Source of the DNA: Branchiostoma floridae
Taxonomy: Eukaryota > Chordata > Leptocardii > Amphioxiformes > Branchiostomatidae
Direction of reading: 5' to 3'
NCBI RefSeq assembly: GCF_000003815.2
Contig: NC_049995.1
Location: 19,057,252 to 19,121,251, forward strand
DNA length: 64,000 bases
Shown: one piece after another, positions 57,701-64,000 of the stretch
Numbering within the stretch: the first letter of the stretch is position 1
How the letters are laid out: each line of letters opens with the position of its first letter
Notes under the pieces: model-generated
What the model was told of the DNA's origin: nothing
Seen by the model: only the letters and a program-made list of their open reading frames with translations
Database searches by the model: none
Translations under genes and position numbers: made by a program

Positions 57701-59765
57701 CTTGTGGATGAAAACTTCAAACTTGATGTTAGGGTTGACCTTGTACGCCCTTGACACGGTCATGTGCAGCTTGGCAAGGGCCTCCATGTAGTCATCCTGG
57801 GTAGGAGAAAACATGGTGAGGGCAGGGTTAGGGGTAACAGAAATAAACATGTAGTCATCCTGGGTACAATAAGACATGGTGAGGGCAGGGTTAGGGGTAA
57901 CACACATACACACCTGTAACTATATAGTCATGGTGAGGGCAGGGTTAGGAACAACACAAATAAACATGTAGTCATCCTGGGTACAATAAGGCATGTGGTC
58001 AGGGCCAGGAACGAAGGGGTCACATTTAACATGGCATTAATGACTTGTGCTGACAACTTGTCTTTGTACAGTAGAACTACTCTGTTGTGCAATTAGCTGC
58101 TGGGTCATTTTGTATAGGAGCTGAAACAGGAACATGTAAGTCTCACCTGGGCAGGTAATATAAACCTCACCTGGGTAAGTAAATCTCACCTGGGCATCGA
58201 TGACGAAGATGAGAGCTCCGCAGCCCCCAAAGATCATCTCGGAGTCAAAGGTCGGGTCGAAGAAGTCGATCTGGCCGGGAAAGTCCCAGATTTGGAACTG
58301 CACAAACGAGCTGTTGGAGATGTCTGCAGGGAGATACACACAAATAAACAAACAAACAAACAAACAAGCATTACGTCACAGTGTCTGCAGGGGAAATACA
58401 ACAAATGAAGAAACAAGCACTACATCACAGTGTTTGCAGGGGAGATACACACATCACATCATTATTAGTAACACTGCTTTTACGTACTATCCTTTTTTTT
58501 AGTTATCTTGTTGGTACATTGTTACATAACGTCTAACTCTTGTTGGTTCACCAAGTGCTTTTACGTACCGTCCTTCACAATCTTGTTGGTGCTCTCCAGA
58601 AACAGGGTTTCGTTCGGCGACATCTTATGGAACACGACCTTCTGGATAGAGGACTTCCCGCTTCTGTGGGGTCAGATCAGGTCAGGTCACATTAGTTCAC
58701 AGTTCAAAGATCATCTTCAAAGAGCTCTTCTGTTACAAACAAACAAACACAAACCTTTTCACACCATGATTCGCGGCTTGTTCTCTGCAGAAGGGGACTG
58801 ATCCCCCTATCCTGGTAACAAACAAACGAACAAACAAACAAACAAACACAAACCTTCTCAGCCCCATCAGAAGGATTCGAGGCTTGTTCTCTGCAGAAGG
58901 TGACCGGTCCTCTGTATCCTGCTCGTCTGGTCCGTACCCAAAATCCTTTGGAAACGAGCCGACGACTCCGTAACTCCCAAAGTTCTCGTCATCATCGTAG
59001 GACTGAAAGGGCAGAAAACAACTTCTGGTTACAGTAGAGCAGAAAACATGTCAACTTCTGGTTACACTTGACCTTACATTACAGTAGAAAAGGTACAGAG
59101 TATTTCCAACACCCCCCTCCCCAACCTGCGATCTATTTCGGCGATGACTCAAGTTACGCAGAAAGGCAGAGTAGTGCTCGGACCTAACGGCACACCAACA
59201 GCTAAGTAACAGCGTATTTCAGCTGTTTCAGCTAACTTGGTACTAAGGAGTAAGGTGCAGTATGACTATGAGTAAGTATATCCGCCCCCCTCCCCACCCT
59301 AAGTTACGACAGAAAGGCACAGCAGAGCAGACTAGCCCTTGACTCAGTCACACCAGCACAGCTAACCAAGCCCGGTACCGCCATGGCTGTCCGTCTGTGG
59401 GAACTTGTTCTAGTATATCCGCCCCCCTCCCCACCATAAGTTACGACAGAAAGAGAGCACTAGTACTGAGTATCTCCGGACTCAGTCACACCAGTAAAGC
59501 TAACCAAGCCCCGTACCGCCATGGCTGTCCGTCTGTGGGAACTTGTTCTAGTATATCCGCCCCACTAGTACTGAGTATCTCCGGACTCAGTCACACCAGC
59601 AAAGCTAACCAAGCCCCGTACCGCCATGGCTGTCCGTCTGTGGGAACTTGTACTAGTATATCCGCCCCCCTCCCCACCCTAAGTTACGACAGAAAGAGAG
59701 CACTAGTACTGAGTATCTCCGGACTCAGTCACACCAGTAAAGCTAACCAAGCCCCGTACCGCCAT
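54548..59765 (-). CDS. RRAGC: Rag GTPase C/D, whole gene (ten coding exons, minus strand)
   Basis: Proposed exons on the complement, from 5': 59765-59760, 59002-58854, 58663-58569, 58323-58190, 57796-57701, 57371-57233, 56612-56498, 56098-55956, 55360-55215, 54705-54548. Without a 35-bp duplication in exon 6 this is 1146 nt, 381 aa (human RRAGC about 400). Rag C/D pairs with Rag A/B on the lysosome to recruit mTORC1 in response to amino acids (family knowledge). Visible motifs: P-loop GLRRSGKSS (49-57), WDFPGQ (96-101), HKVD in the G4 position (159-162), then the C-terminal roadblock domain. RagC and RagD are single ancestral genes outside vertebrates, so C versus D cannot be assigned. As assembled, exon 6 is frameshifted. 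Confidence 0.93.
54903..55120. repeat. GT-rich microsatellite tract in RRAGC intron 9
   Basis: Long GTGTGTGC/GTATGT stretch. ORFs here (CVCV and HTHT) are artefacts. Confidence 0.9.
55108..55165 (-). repeat. Partial copy of RRAGC exon 9 end with donor
   Basis: On the minus strand, GGTGTGCATCCTCAGGGAGG and ACAACTTTGACAGACAAG|GTGAGG repeat the last about 45 bp of exon 9 about 100 bp further downstream, with one T-to-C change and a different GT donor. Confidence 0.88.
55215..55360 (-). CDS. RRAGC: RRAGC exon 9: roadblock domain
   Basis: Encodes [48 protein letters not shown] (residues 282-329). It is bounded by TTTACAG and ACAAG|GTAACA. Confidence 0.95.
55420..55450 (-). repeat. Partial copy of RRAGC exon 9 start
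   Basis: Minus-strand CTGAAGGATGGGGAGGGGAG then CTGCTATG repeats the first about 28 bp of exon 9 upstream of the true exon, with one change (C to T). Confidence 0.85.
55480..55955 (-). repeat. 21-bp minisatellite of RRAGC exon 8 end plus donor, about 22 copies
   Basis: On the minus strand each unit is CTCCTGTATCTATGG|GTGAGT, the last 15 bp of exon 8 plus its donor. Some units read GTGGGT, GTGTCC or GTAAGT. ORFs of 132-222 codons here are artefacts of the 21-bp period. Confidence 0.95.
55956..56098 (-). CDS. RRAGC: RRAGC exon 8: roadblock domain
   Basis: Encodes [47 protein letters not shown] (residues 234-280), near-identical to vertebrate RagC. It is bounded by GTTGTCTGCAG and CTATGG|GTGAGT. 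Confidence 0.96.
56165..56480 (-). repeat. GT-rich microsatellite enclosing a partial copy of RRAGC exon 7 end
   Basis: Within GT-repeats, minus-strand CCAACCATGGAGAATTTTCT, CAACATTCTCATCTCG|GTGGGT (plus coordinates about 56239-56280) copies the last about 38 bp of exon 7 with several changes. It lies about 260 bp downstream of the real donor. Confidence 0.88.
56498..56612 (-). CDS. RRAGC: RRAGC exon 7
   Basis: Encodes the end of Ser195 and [38 protein letters not shown] (196-233). It is bounded by TTTACAG and ATCTCG|GTGGGT. Confidence 0.96.
56905..57226 (-). repeat. Repeats of RRAGC exon 6 end plus donor
   Basis: Minus-strand GGCTGGAGGCCATTCACCTC then AG|GTGGGC recurs at about 57119-57088 and, diverged, at 57026-56996, with (GAGAGT)n-like linkers. 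A weaker fragment lies at about 56905. Confidence 0.87.
57233..57371 (-). CDS. RRAGC: RRAGC exon 6, frame-broken by a 35-bp tandem duplication
   Basis: After ACATCCCCAG the exon reads [12 protein letters not shown], then the same 35 bp again (GTTGATGGTTTGTCAGACGA, CCATAAGATCGAGAC), then [22 protein letters not shown]. With one copy the exon is 104 nt and fits the phases on both sides. With two it is 139 nt and runs into a stop. No alternative acceptor rescues it. Confidence 0.88.
57395..57555 (-). repeat. Repeats of the RRAGC exon 6 acceptor edge, about five copies
   Basis: Minus-strand units of about 38 bp: GACCTTGACCCCGGTATGTC, CCCAG|GTTGTGTG. The CCCCAG|GTTG core equals the true acceptor and first exon bases. 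Confidence 0.88.
57701..57796 (-). CDS. RRAGC: RRAGC exon 5
   Basis: Encodes [32 protein letters not shown] (129-160), phase 0 to 0. It is bounded by CTCCTACCCAG and CACAAG|GTCAGT. Confidence 0.96.
57797..57990 (-). repeat. Repeats of the RRAGC exon 5 acceptor edge, two to three copies
   Basis: Plus-strand GTAGTCATCCTGGGTACAAT (minus: TACCCAG|GATGACTAC) recurs near 57850 and 57968, linked by ATGGTGAGGGCAGGGTTAGG. Confidence 0.88.
58130..58189 (-). repeat. Repeats of the RRAGC exon 4 donor edge
   Basis: Minus-strand CCCAG|GTGAG occurs at the real donor and twice more within about 45 bp (TTACCCAGGTGAGG and CTGCCCAGGTGAGA). Confidence 0.8.
58190..58323 (-). CDS. RRAGC: RRAGC exon 4: switch region
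   Basis: Encodes the end of Asp84 and [44 protein letters not shown] (85-128), containing the G3 motif WDFPGQ. It is bounded by CCCTGCAG and GCCCAG|GTGAG. Confidence 0.96.
58324..58460 (-). repeat. Repeats of the RRAGC exon 4 acceptor edge
   Basis: Minus-strand GTATCTCCCTGCAG|ACA has two diverged copies upstream (GTATTTCCCCTGCAGACACT and GTATCTCCCCTGCAAACACT). In the second the acceptor AG is lost (CAA). Confidence 0.8.
58569..58663 (-). CDS. RRAGC: RRAGC exon 3: P-loop
   Basis: Encodes the end of Arg52 and [31 protein letters not shown] (53-83). It is bounded by CCCCACAG and GGACG|GTACGT. The P-loop GLRRSGKSS spans the exon 2/3 junction. Confidence 0.96.
58750..58800 (-). repeat. Partial copy of RRAGC exon 2 end with donor
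   Basis: Minus-strand TCTGCAGAGAACAAGCCGCG then AATCATGGTGTGAAAAG|GTTTGTG copies the last about 45 bp of exon 2 with several changes, after a (CAAA)n linker. Confidence 0.86.
58854..59002 (-). CDS. RRAGC: RRAGC exon 2: N-terminal tail and start of GTPase domain
   Basis: Encodes [49 protein letters not shown] (3-51). [13 protein letters not shown] matches vertebrate RagC. It is bounded by GCCCTTTCAG and GAGAAG|GTTTGT. No in-frame Met precedes it in this exon, so a separate start exon is needed. Confidence 0.94.
59240..59758 (-). repeat. Minisatellite of the RRAGC start codon and first donor, three extra copies
   Basis: The minus-strand block ACGGACAGCCATGGCG|GTACGG, GGCTTGGTTAGC and GGTGTGACTGAGTCCGGAGA is repeated, with ATG copies near 59624, 59520 and 59388 besides the candidate start at 59765. 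Copies carry CATAAGTTACGAC-type linkers and decay toward 59,240. Confidence 0.85.
59760..59765 (-). CDS. RRAGC: RRAGC exon 1: two-codon coding part (Met-Ala)
   Basis: ATGGCG|GTACGG in a good initiation context (GACAGCCATGG), phase 0, splices in frame to exon 2. I chose this copy because it is the first of four in transcript order and has unique sequence upstream. Reading through the donor gives a stop after 18 more codons. Inference, without transcript support. Confidence 0.55.
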
Positions 59766-60110
59766 GGCTGTCCGTCTGTGTGAGCTCCTGGGTTCAGCTC
59801 AGCTCACAGGGCGGAAAACTTCATCAGACTCCACAAGAAATTTTCTCAGTTCCGCAGAGAAAGTCGCCGTCATGTGATGAACCTGCGGAGGTCACCGGAA
59901 CTGCAGCCTGACCCGGAAATACTAACCGCTTCCGTAAGTATTGTGGGATAGCATCAGGTCCGTCACACAAAGATTTGCAGGTGCGACATTTTTTGTTGAT
60001 AAAAACTGATTTTTGCCTCACATTTGTCGTACCGAACAGAAGGGAGGTTCTGTAGTGAGCCTTTCTGTACTTCGCACGAGTTAGGCCGGCTTCTGGTGGC
60101 GGGAAGTTGT
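59766..60110 (-). promoter_or_regulatory. Candidate RRAGC 5' leader and promoter
   Basis: Unique sequence upstream of the candidate start. It contains GTCATGTGA (59869-59877), a near match to MiT/TFEB (CLEAR-type) sites, and GGAA-type motifs (CCCGGAAATAC). Transcription of Rag C/D genes by TFEB-family factors is known in mammals; function here is inference. Confidence 0.35.
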
Positions 60111-61358
60111 GTATGAGCGAGGGTGCTTGGGAGCGAGGGTTGGGGAGGGGGGCAAATTATTTTGTATGGAAAACGTGTGATCATTACTTTCTTTTTAGTA
60201 ATTCTACACTAGTTCTTATGTTTGGACCTGTAGGAGTAACAGCAGTTTCCCTAAAAGATAACCGAAAGAGCAAAAACCTGGAAGCTATATGAAACTAGGG
60301 TAGATCTAAACACAGGCGCTTTTATCAAGAGGGGAGGGGGGTAACATATGGTGCAGATAGAAGCCAGAAACCACACAAAGCATGTGTTATGTTTGATAGC
60401 TTATGGGGCCACGTCCGTTTCTTCTTTACTATTACTTTAAACTAAACCCGAGGCTGAGGCCTCCAACCACTGTTTATTTATTTATATCCAACACCGTATT
60501 TAAGATACATACAAGTAACATAAAGTCTAAGTGTATAAAGGTAAGTAAACCTGGAGGCAACTCTTCATGGCTACCTTGTCCACCCAACGACCTGGAGGTC
60601 AAGGGACTAGGTAGGTAGGTAAGTAAGTACAAGTAACATGAAGAAGCATTGCGTTTGTGTAGATGTTGTCAGCTTGCTCAGGAGGTTTTGTGCAGACAGA
60701 CTGCAGCCTTGTAGACTAGCCTGGGGAAGGCAGTGTGTGGAGTACCGGAGCAGGAAAGAGTAGTGATGACACGAAGGTACATCGGAGGAGGAAGGGAACA
60801 TGAAGAAACGGCTGCTAAAAGAGCCGTACAAAAGTTTATTCCAGGGGGATTCATGGTTAACAGACTGCTGACTAGTGCTGCACTGGACTCCACTCAGACG
60901 TTATTATTGATACAGTGGATTCCAATTATTCGTATTACGCCTTTTTGGATAATTCGGGTAATCGGATAGAATTACGAAATCCCAAAACATTTGCCATTCA
61001 TTCTATTGTTTAGAACATCGCAGAATTGGATAACCCACGGTCTCAAACTTCGGGTTTTTGGATAGAATTACGTCAGGTCACACAAATTAAAAATTGGAAA
61101 ATATGCCCTAAAACTTACAGAATGAGTCCAAAGGTAACTAGTAAATGTATGTATAAAGGTGTAAAGCCATGTAAAGGACCGTAAGAAAGTTACATTCCAC
61201 AGAAAATCTAGCCGATAGCGCTGTGCTAGCGTGCGAACAGTGCGTCTTCCACCGCGAAAGACGTAAATTTCAGAGTAATTTGTGGACACAAGTTGTAGAC
61301 AAGAAGGTGAAGAGTTTATCACTCTCCAATACCGTTGTTTTAACTTAAAATTATGAAA
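60111..61358. other. Non-coding DNA upstream of RRAGC
   Basis: No exon is recognised. TACAGTGGATTCCAATTATT at 60911 resembles a pogo/Tigger left end, and related TTGGATAGAATTACG blocks follow at about 60,950-61,070, but I see no matching right end. Confidence 0.35.
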
Positions 61359-61458
61359 NNNNNNNNNNNNNNNNNNNNNNNNNNNNNNNNNNNNNNNNNN
61401 NNNNNNNNNNNNNNNNNNNNNNNNNNNNNNNNNNNNNNNNNNNNNNNNNNNNNNNNNN
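61359..61458. other. Assembly gap of 100 N
   Basis: A run of exactly 100 N, a conventional placeholder of unknown length. Adjacency of the sequences on either side is not proven. Confidence 0.99.
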
Positions 61459-61564
61459 TTGGCTGTGACCCTGGCTGAGTCTTGCCAATCATCAGGCATA
61501 GAGCCAGGAATATGCAAGTATAATGTAGTTCCATGTTCTAATCCCAGCACATGCGTTTCTACTA

Positions 61565-61880
61565 CAAACACAGGTTCCCGCCACACAGGCGACCTTACTA
61601 CACAGGTTCCCGCCACCCAGGCGACCTTACCACACAGGTTCCCTCCACACAGGCGACCTTACCACACAGGTTCCCGCCACACAGGCGACCTTACCACACA
61701 GGCTCCCGCCACACAGGCTACGTTACCACACAGGTTCCCGCCACACAGGGTACGTTACCACACAGGTTCCCGCCACACAGGCGACCTTACCACACAGGTT
61801 CCCACCACACAGGCGACCTTACCACACAGGTTCCCGCCACACAGGCGACCTTACCACACAGGTACCCGCCACACAGACAA
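61565..61880. repeat. 32-bp minisatellite GGTTCCCGCCACACAGGCGA, ten copies
   Basis: Units are GGTTCCCGCCACACAGGCGA then CCTTACCACACA, with variants (CTACG, GTACG, CCCACC). Two overlapping ORFs on the plus strand are artefacts. Confidence 0.94.
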
Positions 61881-62029
61881 GTAGAGACCCTACACGTGCT
61901 TCAATCAATGGTGCAACGTGCAGTCAACGTGCTTCCGTTATACACAAATAGAACTGTAGGACGTCATAGATATTGTTGCAAGCAATTAATACACAAAGTT
62001 GACCGACGATTCGACACAAGATACGTAAA

Positions 62030-62470
62030 TCAAATCGTGATTTCAGATCAAAAACAGCTTGCGTGCCCTCACACCCTGTACGTAATTTACATGTAAATCA
62101 GGTTGGACGCGATGTAACTCTCACAAATTTCACAAGAGTTAACAAATTACAATGTGAGGCAGATATATCAGTACAAAATTTGTAAGTGGTTAACCAGATA
62201 TATGTAATTCAAACCTCAAAATGAGCTATCAAAGTGAGTTCAAGTAACAAACGGTTTGCGCGCCCTCCCACTCTGTCCGTAATTCACATGCAAATCAGGC
62301 GGTAAACGATGTTCAGATTCTTGCAAATTCCACAAGATTTAGCCGTTACAAGGCGAAAGAAATATATCAGTACAAAAAGTATAAGTGGTCCGAGTTACTA
62401 AGTAAACTGTGCAATCATAAGCAGTCCCAGATATCAACGAAATCAGTATATAAACGGGTTCCCCTTCCCT
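62030..62470. repeat. Diverged tandem repeat of about 200 bp, two to three copies
   Basis: Copies share GCGYGCCCTC(A/C)CAC, CTGTACGTAATTTACATG, CAAATCAGG and ATATATCAGTACAAAA, with TAAGTGGT after it. A third fragment starts at about 62490. Function unknown. Confidence 0.65.
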
Positions 62471-63137
62471 CAGTGTACTTACCGCGGCATGCAGCCCTCC
62501 CACTCTATAAGCTATTGTTTCAAACCTGTCCGGAATTTGATCAAAACTGACCCCAGCATTTTTTTAAACAAACTTTTGCGACCCACACCTAAAATACTTA
62601 CTGTACGATCATGAAATTTTTAGAGAATGATGTACATGTAAGCCAAAATTATTGTAACAACTTTGGTGCCATTATCATGTCATATGACGACATTATGACG
62701 TCAGCTAGGTAATATCGGCCGCCATCTTGAATTTTGACTGATAACGTCATCAAATTATCATAAATTACGAATATTGAGTCCTGACATTTATGTTGAATTT
62801 ATAATATGTGATAAACAATTGTATTTGCCAAGAAAACTTTAAAACTTAAATGTTTAGTACAAAATTACAAAAGTTCGTAATAAATATGTCTGTCAGAATT
62901 CCGTTGCCATGGCAACATAAAAAACGATGAACATACTTTGTTCACTGAAAATGTTTGCTATTAACATTTTCTAAAAAAATACCAAGTTTGGTGGCCCTAG
63001 CATAAGCCATTCAGGCGCCATATGGCATTGAACCTGGTACAGGCATCAAAAACCTCCTTCCGGTCTGAATAGCGTTGGTGCAAAATGTGGTCCTCATGAT
63101 CTTTTGCATAAATTATGATAATGAGTTAGAAGTATTC
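62471..63137. other. AT-rich non-coding DNA
   Basis: Contains a perfect RFX X-box palindrome GTTGCCATGGCAAC at about 62903. No coding sequence is seen. Confidence 0.4.
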
Positions 63138-63800
63138 TCACCTAATCATGTCAGACTGTCCCACATAGATTAATGAAACTATACATATATACCAATCACA
63201 AAAAGATTCACACAAAAAACTGTATTTGTAATACTCTTCCTCTTTAAGAATTTCAGTGTTAAGTTTCCAATAGTTGGGGTCTCTATCTTTTTCTGTGTTA
63301 TATAGTTTAATAAAAATTGCATTATGGTCTGTTTTTACACTAGGTCTAATATCACACTTTCTGGCTGAACTGATTATGGATTTTGAAATGAACCAATAAT
63401 CTAATCTACATGAAACTTTATGGAAGTTATCCCTATAGGTATACTGTCTAAGCTCTTTATTCTTTTCCCGCCAAATATCACAAAGGTCTAGGGATGAACA
63501 GAACTTTATTAGAGCTACTGAGGACTGTTCTACATTAGCCATGGTCCCTCCCTTTTTATCTTTATCACTATGGTACACTGCATTATAATCACCCCCTGCA
63601 ATTATATCTCTAGTAGTGTCATTACTGAGCTGTCTATTATCATCTATCCATCTAATAAGGTTAGTTAAGAAGGAATTTCTCTCAGTTGCCTTATTTGGGG
63701 CAGAAATATTAACTAATGTTAAGTCAAGGTTTCCTATATGGCAATTAATTAGGATCTTTCTCCCTTCCCCATTATCATCAAAAACATCTATTTTTACCTG
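63138..63800 (-). mobile_element. Fragment of a non-LTR retrotransposon (LINE) endonuclease domain
   Basis: On the minus strand, NISAPNKATERN, IIAGGDYNAV, SCRLDYWFIS and TDHNAIFI match the AP-like endonuclease of L1/Tx1-type LINEs (GGDxN, RLDY and SDH motifs, here TDH). The first catalytic motifs are missing and the sequence upstream (63,800-63,986) looks unrelated. No reverse transcriptase follows, so the copy is truncated on both sides. The ORF to 63986 is probably a chance fusion. Confidence 0.75.
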
Positions 63801-64000
63801 CATGTATGCAGGTATGGTTTTGATGCTGGTGGGAACTTTTCGGTAGCCGGGGATGTAGGGCGCTGTATCTCGTGAACGGATGGTGCGAGCACAACGATTT
63901 TTGGTACGTGGGTTGGGGGTGGTAGCTTGACACTCAGGTGTGATTTTGGGCCTCCTGGCGCTTGACCTTGACATTGAAGGTGGCATTTTTTGTGTTTTTG

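Noticed and set aside
60911-61075. Complete pogo/Tigger element
   Set aside because: Only a left-end-like sequence is visible; no matching inverted right end or TA on the other side.
61068-61616. 182-codon minus-strand ORF across the N gap
   Set aside because: It runs through 100 N of unknown true length, so its frame is meaningless.

Overview
The window is animal nuclear DNA, most probably from an amphioxus (Branchiostoma). It carries three multi-exon protein-coding genes with GT-AG introns, very abundant minisatellites, several short inverted-repeat transposons and one 100-N assembly gap. I infer amphioxus from the chordate-like protein sequences, the unduplicated GATA4/5/6 type, and minisatellites that overlap exon-intron borders. 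From memory, such 'mirage' minisatellites have been reported at the amphioxus Adh locus; I could not check this.

Layout. 1-6.2 kb is upstream DNA with one candidate GC-rich promoter near 3.1-3.5 kb. 6.2-33.8 kb (+) is a GATA4/5/6 transcription factor gene with five coding exons in the main form (512 aa) and a 16.6 kb first intron. 34-44 kb is mostly non-coding and holds tandem arrays, a Harbinger-like element and the probable promoter of the next gene. 44.5-51.7 kb (+) is RNF19, an RBR-type E3 ubiquitin ligase (seven coding exons, 979 aa). 54.5-59.8 kb (-) is a RagC/D GTPase (RRAGC/D, ten coding exons, 381 aa if one 35-bp duplication is discounted), tail-to-tail with RNF19. 60-64 kb is non-coding DNA with the gap, tandem repeats and a broken LINE endonuclease fragment at the right edge.

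Main discovery candidate. Directly after the GATA N-finger exon (23727-23872) lies a second open exon (23899-24029). It has the same acceptor phase (1) and donor phase (0), and its C-terminal half is recognisably homologous to the N-finger, but it contains no cysteine. The two exons are separated by only 26 nt, too short for a normal intron, and joining them would break the frame. They therefore look like mutually exclusive exons that would give GATA4/5/6 isoforms with or without a zinc-binding N-finger.

Second theme. Most exon edges in all three genes are followed or preceded by tandem copies of the exon end plus its splice site. Two stop codons and one start codon are repeated in the same way. 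One such duplication inside RRAGC exon 6 breaks the reading frame in this assembly.

The three proteins do not form one pathway: one is a developmental transcription factor, one a membrane-anchored ubiquitin ligase and one a lysosomal nutrient-sensing GTPase. All splice junctions are read by eye from consensus sites, phase and family alignment, without transcript evidence.
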